64,000 bases of DNA from Phycisphaerales bacterium (GTDB lineage: Bacteria; Planctomycetota; Phycisphaerae; Phycisphaerales; UBA1924): NCBI GenBank assembly GCA_016709445.1, contig JADJMV010000010.1, positions 155,296 to 219,295 on the forward strand. The letters are read 5' to 3'. Position numbers and translations under genes: made by a program. The notes under the pieces were generated by a model, which had not been told where the DNA came from, did no database searches, and saw only the letters and a list, made by a program, of their open reading frames with translations. Below, piece after piece: positions 55,479-64,000 of the stretch; positions within the stretch are counted from its first letter, which is position 1; the number at the start of each line of letters is the position of its first letter.

Positions 55479-56272
55479 CGCATCGGAGGGTAGGGGCCCC
55501 CCGATGGCGGGGCGTGTTTCGGTTCGGGCGGAGGGGGCTGCCTGGCGATCAGGGCCGCCAGCTCGACGGTCTCCGTCGGCTCGATCCGGGGCTCGGGGTG
55601 CAGCCCGTGGAGCAGGTTCCGCAGTTCGGGCGCAGAGAGCCGCCACGGACCGGCCGCCCCGGCCTCGGGAGCCCGCGCCCCGGTGACGGGCAGAGGCTGG
55701 ACGAGCAGCATGGGCCCGCCCGGGGCGAGCACCCTCCAGAGCCCGGCGAGAGTTCGTGCAGCCTGCTCGGCATCCTGGAGCAGTTCGACGGCGACGATCG
55801 CATCGAACGCGCCCTCGAACTCGCCCGACACCGAGTCCGGGCCCCCGATCTCGAAGGAGACGTTCCCGTATGGGTATCGACGCCTCGCGAACCGGATCGA
55901 CTCGTGGTCGGGGTCCAGCGCGACCACCGCGCCGGATGGGCCGACCTGTTGGGCGAGGTGGGCGGCGCCGTACCCCGTCGAGCACCGCGCGTCGAGCACC
56001 CGCATGCCGGGCCGGATGATCGGATCCGACTGGCGGTAGGGGGCGAGGATGGCGGGCCCCACGATGTCGGCGTAGGGGCGCGAGGCCGTGCAACGGATTC
56101 GGAGCGGCGCCGCCTCGGGGAAGAGGGCGTCGTAGTCCTTGAACCCGGGACCGCGGTCGCCGAGAGCCCGGTGGAGCGGCTCGGTGGTCCGCTCCGTGTA
56201 CCGGATCCCCTGCACCGAGATCGTTCGTCGACCCCGGAACACAGCCGTGAGCGCGGCGCGCACACCCGTCAC
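55475..56272 (-). CDS. class I SAM-dependent methyltransferase-like protein
   Basis: A 265-residue protein. GTG 56272 overlaps the previous stop as GTGA. Motif I is GMRVLDARCSTGYGAAHLA, with an Arg-Cys in place of the usual Gly pair. Next come VVALDPDHESIRFARRRYP (motif II Asp) and AFDAIVAVELLQDAEQAARTL. The N-terminal 60 residues (YTERTTEPLHRALGDRG) are not typical. Substrate unknown; its place between a metallo-hydrolase and rsfS offers no clear hint. Confidence 0.82.
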   Translation of the reverse strand: MTGVRAALTAVFRGRRTISVQGIRYTERTTEPLHRALGDRGPGFKDYDALFPEAAPLRIRCTASRPYADIVGPAILAPYRQSDPIIRPGMRVLDARCSTGYGAAHLAQQVGPSGAVVALDPDHESIRFARRRYPYGNVSFEIGGPDSVSGEFEGAFDAIVAVELLQDAEQAARTLAGLWRVLAPGGPMLLVQPLPVTGARAPEAGAAGPWRLSAPELRNLLHGLHPEPRIEPTETVELAALIARQPPPPEPKHAPPSGGPYPPMR

Positions 56273-57159
56273 CGGCCCCCCTCCGGGGACGGCACCATGT
56301 GATCGAAGAGAGATCTGGCGATGACCGATCGCGGCCGCGGCGGGCTGGCCTTTGGCCCCGCCTCGAGCGGGATCCAGGGTGTCGGATCGAATTGGCTCGT
56401 GATGGTCACGCTGTAGGGGCGCCTCGCGTGCATCCTCGCCACGAGGGCCGGGTCGTTGCACTGGCGGGACAGATGGAGCAGCACCACGTGCGACCTCGGC
56501 CCGATCTCTTCGACCAGCGCGGCGCACTCCTCGTTGCTCAGATGGCCCCTCCCGCCCATGACACGCTGCTTGAGGAACGCGGGCCGGTCGCTCTCGATCT
56601 GCATTCGTGGGCAGTAATTGCTCTCGATGGCGAGGACATCCACGCCCGCCAGGTGCCGCACGAGGGCCTCGCTGGGGCGTCCGAGATCGGTGGCAAACCC
56701 GAGCGCCGCGCCGCCGGCACACTCGAACCGGAAGGCGGCGGTACCCAGCTCATCGTGCGCGGTGACGACCGCCCGGGCCTCCACGCCCGGCGCCGGGGAG
56801 AACTCGCCCTCGAAGGTGCGGAGCCGGTCCTTTCCCAGGCCGCAGCGGGCCGCCTCGCGGGCGTGCTGCCGGTGCACCAGGATCGGGACGTCGGCGGGAA
56901 GGGCGCTGCTCCAGCCGCCGTAGAAGTGGTCGCTGTCGAGGTGGGTGAGCAGCACCGCCTGAAGGTCGGCGAGCCCGAGCCCGCACTCCTCAAGGTGCCG
57001 GCGTGTTCGGCGTGGGCTGAGGCCCGCATCGACGAGGATCGCCCCGCCCTCGGGAGTTCGCAGGAGGGAGCAGTTGCCGCTCGAACCGCTGGCCAGCACC
57101 CGCAGCTGCGCTGGGGCGACCCGCCGCTCCGGCCGAGTTGTGGGCGTCGGGGGCTCCAT
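56269..57159 (-). CDS. metallo-beta-lactamase-fold hydrolase (YycJ/WalJ-like)
   Basis: A 296-residue metallo-hydrolase. It opens LRVLASGSSGNCSLLRTPEGG, then VDAGLSPRRTRRHL, the metal motif THLDSDHFYGGW (here His-x-Asp-x-Asp-His, with the first His replaced relative to HxHxDH), and AIESNYCPRMQ, GGRGHLSNEECAALV and VVLLHLSRQCNDP. These match YycJ-type proteins. ATG 57159 is used; GTG 57168 is also possible and neither has a clear ribosome site. It lies in the lpxA-aroB operon. Confidence 0.87.
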   Translation of the reverse strand: MEPPTPTTRPERRVAPAQLRVLASGSSGNCSLLRTPEGGAILVDAGLSPRRTRRHLEECGLGLADLQAVLLTHLDSDHFYGGWSSALPADVPILVHRQHAREAARCGLGKDRLRTFEGEFSPAPGVEARAVVTAHDELGTAAFRFECAGGAALGFATDLGRPSEALVRHLAGVDVLAIESNYCPRMQIESDRPAFLKQRVMGGRGHLSNEECAALVEEIGPRSHVVLLHLSRQCNDPALVARMHARRPYSVTITSQFDPTPWIPLEAGPKASPPRPRSVIARSLFDHMVPSPEGGR

Positions 57160-57179
57160 CCGTGGCACGAACGGCGAGT

Positions 57180-58047
57180 CTACAGGGTCGGCTCTTCCTC
57201 TTCAAAGTCGTCGATCTCGCCCCGCCGGCGGCGCTGGAGCCACGTCGTGAGCACCCGCGGCGGGCGGCCCATGCCGGGGCAGATCCCCGCCGGGTCCCGC
57301 GCACAAAGTCGGCGATCTCGGCGACGGCGGGCGAGGTCGCGCCGCGTTCGTCGAGCTCCGCCAGCATCTCATCCTTGGGGACGGGGCGCCGGAACAGGTC
57401 GCGGAAGGCCCTGCGGACCTCCGTGATCTCCTCGCGGCTGATCCCGTTCGGCGCATGCCGACGAGATTGAGCCCCCCCAGCCGGTTCCGCTCGTTGGCCA
57501 TGCAGAAGGGGGGCACATCCATGCCCACCGAGGCCCCGCCGGAAAGAAACGCCAGACGCCCGATCCGCACGAACTGGTGGACGCCGACATGGCCGGAGAG
57601 CGTCGCGTTGTCCTGCACCTCCACGTGGCCAGACAGCCCGCAGTAGTTCACCAGGATCACCCGGTTCCCGACCCTGCAGTCGTGGCCCATGTGCGAATAG
57701 GCCATCAGGAAGCACCCGTCGCCCAGGGTGGTGGGGGTGTGGTCGTTGCTCGCGGCGTGGATCGTCACGTGCTCGCGGATCAGGCAGTTGGCGCCCACGC
57801 ACACCCCGGCCGTGAGGGCCCCCGGCTTGAACTTGTAGTCCTGGGGCTCAAAGCCGAGGCAGGCGCCGGGATAGACGATCGTCCCCTCCCCGATCGTCGC
57901 CGGCCCCTGCACGTGCACGCTCGCGAGCAGGCGCACGCCCGGTCCGAGCGTCACACGCCCCGTGAGCACACAGAAGGGACCGATCTCGACATCGTCCGCG
58001 AGCACCGCCTCGGGGGGGACGATCGCGGTGGGGTGGATCTTGGCCAT
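57180..58047 (-). CDS. lpxA: UDP-N-acetylglucosamine acyltransferase, frame broken twice
   Basis: About 289 residues after correction. LpxA adds the first acyl chain in lipid A synthesis. Left-handed beta-helix hexapeptides run through residues 5-190 (for example IGPFCVLTGRVTLGPGV, IGEGTIVYPGACLG), and the catalytic His lies in the NDHTPTTLGDG to SHMGHDC region. Two single-base losses appear: near 57448-57452 (then NGISREEITEVRRAFRDLFR) and at the C-run 57285-57288. The second correction gives RGICPGMGRPPRV and the acidic end IDDFEEEEPTL. The gene is otherwise intact, so errors are likelier than decay. Confidence 0.9.
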
Positions 58048-58096
58048 GGAAGGGGATCCTAGGTGGGACGCCATTGGCGGCCCATACGATCCGGCC

Positions 58097-58816
58097 GTGG
58101 CGACGCTCCCCGTCATCGACCTTGGCCGCATGCCCTACCGCCCGGCGTACGACCTCCAGCGCGACCACCTGGAAGAGGTGCTGGCCGCCCGGGCCGCCGG
58201 GCGTCCCGAGTGCGGCCGTCTGCTCCTGGTCGAGCACGAGCCGGTCATCACCGTCTCGGCCCGCCGCGGGGCCGAGGCCCACCTGCTCGCCGGCCCCGAG
58301 ACCCTCACCCGCGAGGGCGTCACCGTCGAGCCGACCGACCGCGGCGGGGACATCACCTACCACGGGCCCGGCCAGCTCGTCGCCTACCCGATCCTCGACC
58401 TCAACACCCTGATGCTGAACCTGCACGAGTACATGCGCCTGCTCGAGCAGGCGGTGATCGACACCTGTGCCGCCTTCGGCGTCGAGGGCCGGCGCGACCC
58501 CACGGCGACCGGCGTATGGGTCGAGCACGCCCCCCAAGACGGCGTCCTCGCCAAGGTGGGGGCCATGGGTGTGCGGGTGCGCCGCTGGGTCTCGATGCAC
58601 GGCCTGTCGCTCAACGTCGACCCCGACCTGCGGCACTTCCAGCTGATCGTGCCCTGCGGGCTCTCCGGGCGACCGGTCACGAGCCTGCGGCAACTGCTCG
58701 GCGAGCGGTGCCCATCGATGCGATCGGTCAAGGCGACGCTCGCCGACGCGCTGGCGTCTCTCGTCCGCGAAGCAGCGGACAACGCAGAGGCCCATCGAGC
58801 CGCGCACCCGGACTAG
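58097..58816 (+). CDS. lipB: octanoyltransferase LipB
   Basis: A 239-residue enzyme that moves octanoyl groups from acyl carrier protein to lipoyl domains. Motifs include RGGDITYHGPGQLVAYPI, the catalytic Lys in LAKVGAMGVRVRRWVSMHG and catalytic Cys in LIVPCGLSG. GTG 58097 is chosen because ATLPVIDLGRMPY is where relatives begin; ATG 58046 would overlap the divergent lpxA start. No lipA is in view. Confidence 0.94.
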   Translation: MATLPVIDLGRMPYRPAYDLQRDHLEEVLAARAAGRPECGRLLLVEHEPVITVSARRGAEAHLLAGPETLTREGVTVEPTDRGGDITYHGPGQLVAYPILDLNTLMLNLHEYMRLLEQAVIDTCAAFGVEGRRDPTATGVWVEHAPQDGVLAKVGAMGVRVRRWVSMHGLSLNVDPDLRHFQLIVPCGLSGRPVTSLRQLLGERCPSMRSVKATLADALASLVREAADNAEAHRAAHPD

Positions 58817-59095
58817 ATTCGGCGACGAATCCCCGACGATACGTCGGCGCCGCCGGAAGGCCCGAACTTCAACTGGTGTCGTGCAAGTCGGTGATGTTGG
58901 GGGCGGTCCCCGCCCTTGAACGAAGACCCTCGTGGACACTGGTAAGGAAGCTGGGGACAGGTCAAGCTGGCGCTCCGCAAAGATTGTCCCGTCAGGCCTT
59001 TACGTGCCGATCTCAAGCCGGGAGTTCACGGCGTTGCGTGCCACCGACTTCCGCCCTGGGTGCTTTCCTCACTGGCCCCCGATCACCCATCACAC

Positions 59096-59742
59096 CTACC
59101 CCCTCCGCGCAGCCCGCTCGGCGGCCGGTCCCGGGGCAGGCCAGCAGCGGAACTCCCCCTCGCGCTGCCCCATCCACCACCGCACGCTCGACCACCGCCA
59201 ATCCTCCGGCCGCTCGACCAAGCCCCGTTCCACGGGGCTGCGGTGAATATACCGCACCCGGATCGCCTTGGGAGCGCCGGAACTCGTACTCGTCGCGCAC
59301 GTTGCGGTCGAACCCGCCGCCCTTCTGCCAGTATCTCGGGCGGCCCTCCTCGGTGGGGATCCGCTCGAGGATGGGCGCGTCCAGCCGCTTCCACCGCGCC
59401 AGCAGGCGCATGGAGGCCGAGAGTTTGAGCGAGGTCAGCGCGGGCCCGAGCCGCCCGTCGACGCTCGGCTGGGCGAGCAGGTGGACATGCTCGGGCATCA
59501 GGACCCACGCGAACTTCGCCAAGCGGAACTCCTCGCGTGTGCGCCCCATCGCGTCACGGAACACGCGGCAGATTGCGGGGTGGCGCCGCAGCGGGAGCCG
59601 ATGCTGGCAGGACCAGATCACAAACCGCACGCCGCCAGGGATCTCGCCGCTGCATCCGCTTGCGGTGGGGTGGGGAGCATGGCCGCAGGATTCCTGACGG
59701 CGGCGAGGAAGCACCCGCCTCTCGGGGCACGGGCCACGCCAC
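59096..59742 (-). pseudogene. REP-associated tyrosine transposase (RAYT), frame-disrupted
   Basis: The protein can be read only across three frames. First comes an N-terminal basic part (SPPHRKRMQR). It shifts near 59640 into GGVRFVIWSCQHRLPLRR, the HUH motif AWVLMPEHVHLLAQP and RYWQKGGGFDRNVRDEYEFRR. A second shift near 59280 gives VRYIHRSPVERGLVERPEDWRWSS, with the candidate catalytic Tyr, ending at TAG 59096-59098. HUH plus YIHxxP are hallmarks of RAYT/TnpA-REP transposases that act on REP palindromes. It may be decayed, or suffer the assembly errors seen elsewhere. Confidence 0.82.
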
Positions 59743-59878
59743 CCCGTCGGACGCAGGCTAGAGGCCCCTGTGGAGATCGGCAGGCCGACTCGCACTTGGT
59801 GTGCGGGCATTTGCGTCGTGAAGCTTGCCGGCGCGGGCTCGGCGGGTATTCTGGGAACATCCCCGGGAGGCCGCGTCG

Positions 59879-60454
59879 ATGCAGAAGGGCCCAGGAAGCC
59901 AGGACGCCGGGAAAGGCGCCGACCCGCTGGCATTGGGGCGCGGGCCTGCCGACCTTCTCCCGCTGGTCTACGACGAATTGCGTCGGATGGCGGCCCGCGC
60001 GATGCGCCACGAGCGGCCGGATCACACGCTCCAGTCCACGGCGTTGGTGCACGAAGCGTGGGCCCGCCTGGTTGGGAACGGCGAGGTGGAGTGGGAGAAC
60101 CGGGCGCACTTCTTTACTGCTGCGGCGGAGGCGATGCGCCGGATTCTAGTAGAGCACGCCCGGGCCCGTGCTCGGCTGAGGCGTGGCGGTCCAGGTCGGC
60201 GCCGGCTCGGGGTGGATGTGGCGTCACTGGCGGCCGTGCAAGACCCGCCGACCTTTCTGCGGCTTGAGCAGGCGTTCTCGAGTCTTGAGGCCCAGGCCCC
60301 AGCGATGGCGGATGTGGCGAGGCTGCGCCTGTTCGCGGGGCTGGGGGTGCCGGAGACGGCAACGGCGCTGGGTATCTCGACGGCGACGGTGAAGCGGCGG
60401 TGGGCGTACTCACGGGCGTGGCTTCAGCGTGCGTTCTCGGAGGGTTCGGAGTAA
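59879..60454 (+). CDS. ECF-type sigma factor (planctomycete SigZ-like type)
   Basis: A 191-residue sigma factor. GGGAGG precedes ATG 59879. Region 2 is LLPLVYDELRRMAARAMRHERPDH, followed by LQSTALVHEAWARLV, the ECF39/planctomycete-type motif set. Region 4 ends in ALGISTATVKRRWAYSRAWLQ. The stop overlaps the kinase start as TAATG. These sigma factors occur beside Ser/Thr kinase-TPR genes in planctomycetes, suggesting the kinase controls the sigma factor by phosphorylation. Confidence 0.92.
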   Translation: MQKGPGSQDAGKGADPLALGRGPADLLPLVYDELRRMAARAMRHERPDHTLQSTALVHEAWARLVGNGEVEWENRAHFFTAAAEAMRRILVEHARARARLRRGGPGRRRLGVDVASLAAVQDPPTFLRLEQAFSSLEAQAPAMADVARLRLFAGLGVPETATALGISTATVKRRWAYSRAWLQRAFSEGSE

Positions 60455-63233
60455 TGGCCGGCGGCGGGATGCCCGACCCTGAGCGCGTCGCGGAGGTACT
60501 CGTGGCGCTCCAGGCGTTGCCGCCCGAGGCGAGATCGGAGGCCGCGGCCTCGGCATGCGAGTGGCGACGGGGCGATGCTCGCGGAAGTGCGATCTTTACT
60601 GTCCGCGGACCGGTCGCTCATCGGCTTGCTCCGCGATGGGGCGGAATCCAGCGGGGCGGCAGGCGAGATGGAGGGCCGGGAGATCGGTCCGTACCGGCTG
60701 GGCTCCAAGGTGGGGGAGGGCGGGTTCGGGGTGGTGTACCGGGCCAGCCAGACGGCGCCGGTCCGCCGAGGTGGCGTTGAAGATCATCAAGCCGGGGATG
60801 GAGAGCGAGAGGGTAATCGCGCGGTTCGAGGCCGAGCGTCAGGCGCTGGCGATGATGGACCACCCCGGGATCGCGAGGGTGTTCGACGCGGGGACGACGG
60901 TGTCCGGACGGCCCTTTTGCGATGGAACTGGTAGAGGCGCGCCAATCACCGCGTACTGCGACCGGGAGCATGGGGTGGATGCCCGGCTGGGTCTGTTTGT
61001 CGAGGTATGCCGAGCGGTGCAGCACGCGCACCAGAAGGGGGGTGATCCACCGAGACATCAAGCCGAGCAATGTGCTTGTCGCGACCGTAGACGGTCGGCC
61101 GGCGCTGGGTGATCGACTTCGGCATCGCGAAGGCGATCGATGCCGAGCTGACGACGCCAGAGCTTTCACCGAGCAGCGGCAGCTGGTGGGGACGCCGGCG
61201 TACATGTCGCCCGAGCAGGCGGCGATGTCCGGGCTGGATGTGGACACCCGGTGCGACATCTACTCGCTGGGCGTGTTGCTGTACGAGCTGCTCACCGGGA
61301 CCGCGCCGTTCAAGGATGAGATGCTGCTCTCGCGGGGTCTTGTGGAGATGCTGCGGGTGATCCGCGAAGACGAGCCGCCGCGCCCGTCGGCGCGGCTGGC
61401 ATCGCTGGGGGAGACCGCGTCGGGGACGGCCCAGGCGCGCCGGACCGACACCCGCCGTCTCGGGCACACCCTGCGAGGGGATCTGGACTGGATAGTGATG
61501 CGATGCCTGGAAAAGGACCGGGCGCGCCGGTACCAGTCCGCGGGCGATCTGGCGGAGGATCTGCGGCGGCATCCCGAGCGACGAGCCTGTCATCGCAGGG
61601 CCTCCGAGCGCGGCGTACCGACTGCACAAGTTCGCCAGGCGGCACCGGGGCCCTGTGGCGGCGGGGGCGGCGATCGGCGTGCTGCTGGTGGCGGGCTTGG
61701 TGGGGATGGGATTGGCGCTGGCGGCGCTCGACGAGCGGGCAGGGCAGCTGGCGCGCGTGGCCGACTTTCAAGCCGAGCAGCTCGGCGCGATCAACCCCGA
61801 GGCGCTGGGGGAGGGCCTCCGTCGCGAGGTGATCGCGACGGCGCCGGAGGGTGCGCGGGGAGCTCGAGGAAATGCTCGCCGGGGCGAACTTCACGACGAT
61901 CGCGCTGGACACGCTCGAGGAGCACCTGTTCAAGCGGACGGAGCGTGCGATCTCGGAGCGGTTCGCCGACCAGCCGGTGGTGCGGGCGCAGCTCCTGGGC
62001 ACGCAGGCCAAGACGCTCGCCTCGCTGGGGTTGCCGGCAGAGGCGATCGGGCTGCAGGAGGAGGTGGTGCGTCTGCGCCGGGCCGAGCTCGGCGATCGCG
62101 ACCCGGACACGATCCGTGCCATGGCGATGCTGGGAGCGCTCTACTGCGACCTGGGGCGGGTCGGCGAGGGCGAGCCGCTGGTGCGGGAAAGCCTGGCACT
62201 GAACCGGCGTCTGCGGGGGGGCGAGGATGACCGCGGGACGATCGAGATGCTCAACACGCTGGGCGGGGTGCTGCTCGATCGCGGGGATGTGGACGGGGCC
62301 GCGGCCTGTTTCAGCGAGGCGGTCGAGCGGTCCGGGCGCGTGTTGCCCGCCGACGACGCCGAGACGCTCCGGGGTCTGAACAACATGAGCATGCTGCGTC
62401 GGCAGGAAGGGCGGCTGGAGGACGCGGTCGCGCTGCAGGAGCGGGTGGTGGCGGGGACGGTGCGATCGCTCGGCGCGGACGACTGGGGCACCATGGTCGC
62501 GGAGAACAACCTCGCGTCGCTGCTGTTCCAGGTGGGCCGTCTGGAGCAGGCCGAGCCGCGGTTCCGGGAGGTGCTTCGCGTGCGTCGGCGGATGCTCGGC
62601 GACGACCACCCCGACACGCCGCTCTCGATCAACAACCTGGGTGTGGTGCTCGAGCGGATGGGTCGCTTGGAGGAGAGCGCAGGCCCTGCACCTGAGTCGT
62701 TCGAGGGGGGCGCCGCCGGCCTGGGGGCCGATCACGCCCTGACACTCTCGTCGCTCAACAACCTGGGCTCGGTGTATAGGAAGCGGGGGATGCTGCCGGA
62801 GGCGGAGGAGTGTTACCGCGGTGCGCTCGAGGGGCTGCGTCGTGCACTGGGAGACGAGCACCCGTACACGCTGATGGCAACGGGGAATCTGGCCGGGGTG
62901 ATGATGATGCGCGGGGACAGCGCGGGCGCGGTCGGACTGCTGGAATCCGCGGCGGTGATCGCGAGCGGGGTCTGGACCGGGGAGAACGCGCCGGTCTATG
63001 CGACGATGCTGTCGGACCTGGGGGCGGCCCAGCGGGGCGTTGGCGCGTTCGGAGAGGGCGAGAAGAATCTGCTCCTGGCGTACGCACTCCTCGCCGAGGG
63101 ATACGGGCCTGATCACCCCACCACGCGCTCCTGCGCCGGCAAGCTGGCGGCCTTGTACGAGGCGTGGGAAGCCGCCGAGCCCGGGGCGGGCCATGGTGCG
63201 GCCGGGCCCGCCTGGCGGGAGAAGGCCGGCTAG
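60454..63233 (+). CDS. Ser/Thr protein kinase with TPR repeats, disrupted by about ten frameshifts
   Basis: The homology pieces run in order through three frames. The Hanks-type kinase has GPYRLGSKVGEGGFGVVYRA (P-loop), EVALKIIKPGM (Lys), GVIHRDIKPSNVLV (catalytic loop), VIDFGIAKAI (DFG), GTPAYMSPEQ and CDIYSLGVLLYELLTG. A TM segment (AAIGVLLVAGLVGMGLAL) and tetratricopeptide repeats follow from about 61.9 kb (LNNMSMLRRQEGRLEDAV, LNNLGSVYRKRGMLPEAEE). I see frame changes near 60560, 60765, 60915, 60935, 61035, 61100, 61160, 61585 and 61855, some in homopolymers. It is coupled to the ECF sigma factor by TAATG. Either a low-quality stretch or a pseudogene. Confidence 0.85.
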
Positions 63234-63400
63234 GCGGGCGCGATCAGTCTCTCGCGGCTCACGACTTTTTCCTGAATGCCTGATCCCGGTAGGCGGGCGC
63301 CGTCGCCTGTGCCCCTGTCACCCGCCCGGTGTGGTTTGGCTCCGGCAATCGGGCGGGATGAACCCCCTGAGGCGGCGAGCAGAGCATCGGGAGATCCATC

Positions 63401-64000
63401 ATGGAATCGACAGCGCAGCAGGCAGGGATCTCGGGCCGTTCGGGCACTTGGCGAGGGCGTCCCGGGCGGGCTCCGGTCGCGATGCTCCTCAGCGTCGGGA
63501 TGCTGGCGGGCGCGGCCCAGGCGAGATCCGACTTGTTCGAGCCCATCGACGCGGCGCACGGGTATGTGCGCGCGTTCGACGAGGAGATCGGGGGTACGGA
63601 CCAGCAGGGCACGCGCGACACTTTGGATCCGTTCTCGTTCAGCGCGAACGCGGACGACCAGGCGATGGCATCGTCGTGGCGCCTCGGCGACGCCATCGGG
63701 CGCCGTCGCAGCCTCCAGGACGGGTATGTCGGGATCGCGAGCATCGAGCAGGTTCCGGGTCACCGAGGATGTCGATGTCGTGATCCAGTGGAACTTAACG
63801 CCGACGGCAATGACTTCGGCAACGAGGAACTCTGGTTCTGGCAGATCGAACGGGGCACCGGGACCGAATTCCCGCTGCTCTACGAGAACAGCGGGGCGGG
63901 CTCCGTCATGTTCTCGCTCACCGCCGACGACATCTGGGATTACCGCATCTTCGGATACAATGTGGCTTCCGGCGGGTCGGGCCAGGGGTTCGTGTGGATG
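63401..64000 (+). CDS. exported hypothetical protein, 3' end outside window, frame unclear near 63745-63800
   Basis: From ATG 63401 the protein has a basic start and a hydrophobic signal (VAMLLSVGMLAGAAQAR), then an acidic beta-rich stretch (LFEPIDAAHGYVRAFDEE). Around 63745-63800 the sensible reading seems to leave the frame (RFRVTEDVDVVIQWNLT) and return (DGNDFGNEELWFWQIERG), so two compensating shifts are likely. The frame stays open to the right edge. Not recognised; exported and probably surface or periplasmic. Confidence 0.6.
   Translation, partial: MESTAQQAGISGRSGTWRGRPGRAPVAMLLSVGMLAGAAQARSDLFEPIDAAHGYVRAFDEEIGGTDQQGTRDTLDPFSFSANADDQAMASSWRLGDAIGRRRSLQDGYVGIASIEQVPGHRGCRCRDPVELNADGNDFGNEELWFWQIERGTGTEFPLLYENSGAGSVMFSLTADDIWDYRIFGYNVASGGSGQGFVWM

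Overview
The window is one continuous stretch of GC-rich, gene-dense bacterial chromosome. It looks like a member of the Planctomycetota, most likely Phycisphaerae/Phycisphaerales. Supporting signs are four exported proteins ending in a GC-type dockerin (paired DxDxDGxxxxxDFLAFLNxW loops with a terminal GC), a LEPR-XLL/CSLREA beta-helix protein, H-X9-DG type prepilins, futalosine-route menaquinone synthesis (mqnE), an ECF sigma factor coupled to a Ser/Thr kinase-TPR gene, and lipid A synthesis (lpxA).
Layout. 0-8.8 kb: end of a dockerin protein, lipoprotein, cupin, PPK2, HD-GYP, EVE protein, a Cys-rich exported protein, a giant coiled-coil Wzz-like membrane protein, and an ECF sigma/anti-sigma pair. 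9-18 kb: pseudopilin, cyclophilin, beta-barrel protein, tRNA-Ala, acetyltransferase plus HDAC-like deacetylase, LEPR-XLL beta-helix protein, a four-repeat CPxSG/TRASH-like protein and a cytochrome c lipoprotein. 18-25.8 kb: secreted serine protease, EamA transporter, beta-CASP nuclease-like protein, zinc-ribbon membrane protein and mqnE. 25.8-35 kb: oxidoreductase, aldolase and PfkB kinase, a sulfotransferase-membrane fusion, a LigD-PE-like protein, a TPR lipoprotein, and an ArsR-methyltransferase regulator directly before ahcY. 35-45.4 kb: two dockerin propeller proteins, pqiA-pqiB, a second pseudopilin, rpoD and dnaG. 45.7-53.7 kb: acylphosphatase, HAD phosphatase, DUF418 protein, a palindromic repeat cluster, clpX, and a ParA-type ATPase fused to a glycogen-binding-like domain with a companion protein. 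53.8-58.8 kb: a compact operon lpxA-MBL-methyltransferase-rsfS-aroB, with lipB divergent. 59-64 kb: a broken REP-associated transposase, an ECF sigma factor, a heavily frame-disrupted kinase-TPR gene and a truncated exported protein.
Two themes cut across the window. First, at least 13 genes are split by single-base shifts, often in G/C runs and including housekeeping lpxA. This favours assembly error over true decay, and the density rises sharply after 59 kb. Second, palindromic and purine-rich repeat elements occur between genes and, twice, in frame inside mqnE, together with a RAYT-type transposase. The most unusual protein architecture is the ParA-CBM48-like fusion at 52.2-53.7 kb. Nothing here was checked against a database; all names rest on motif recognition.
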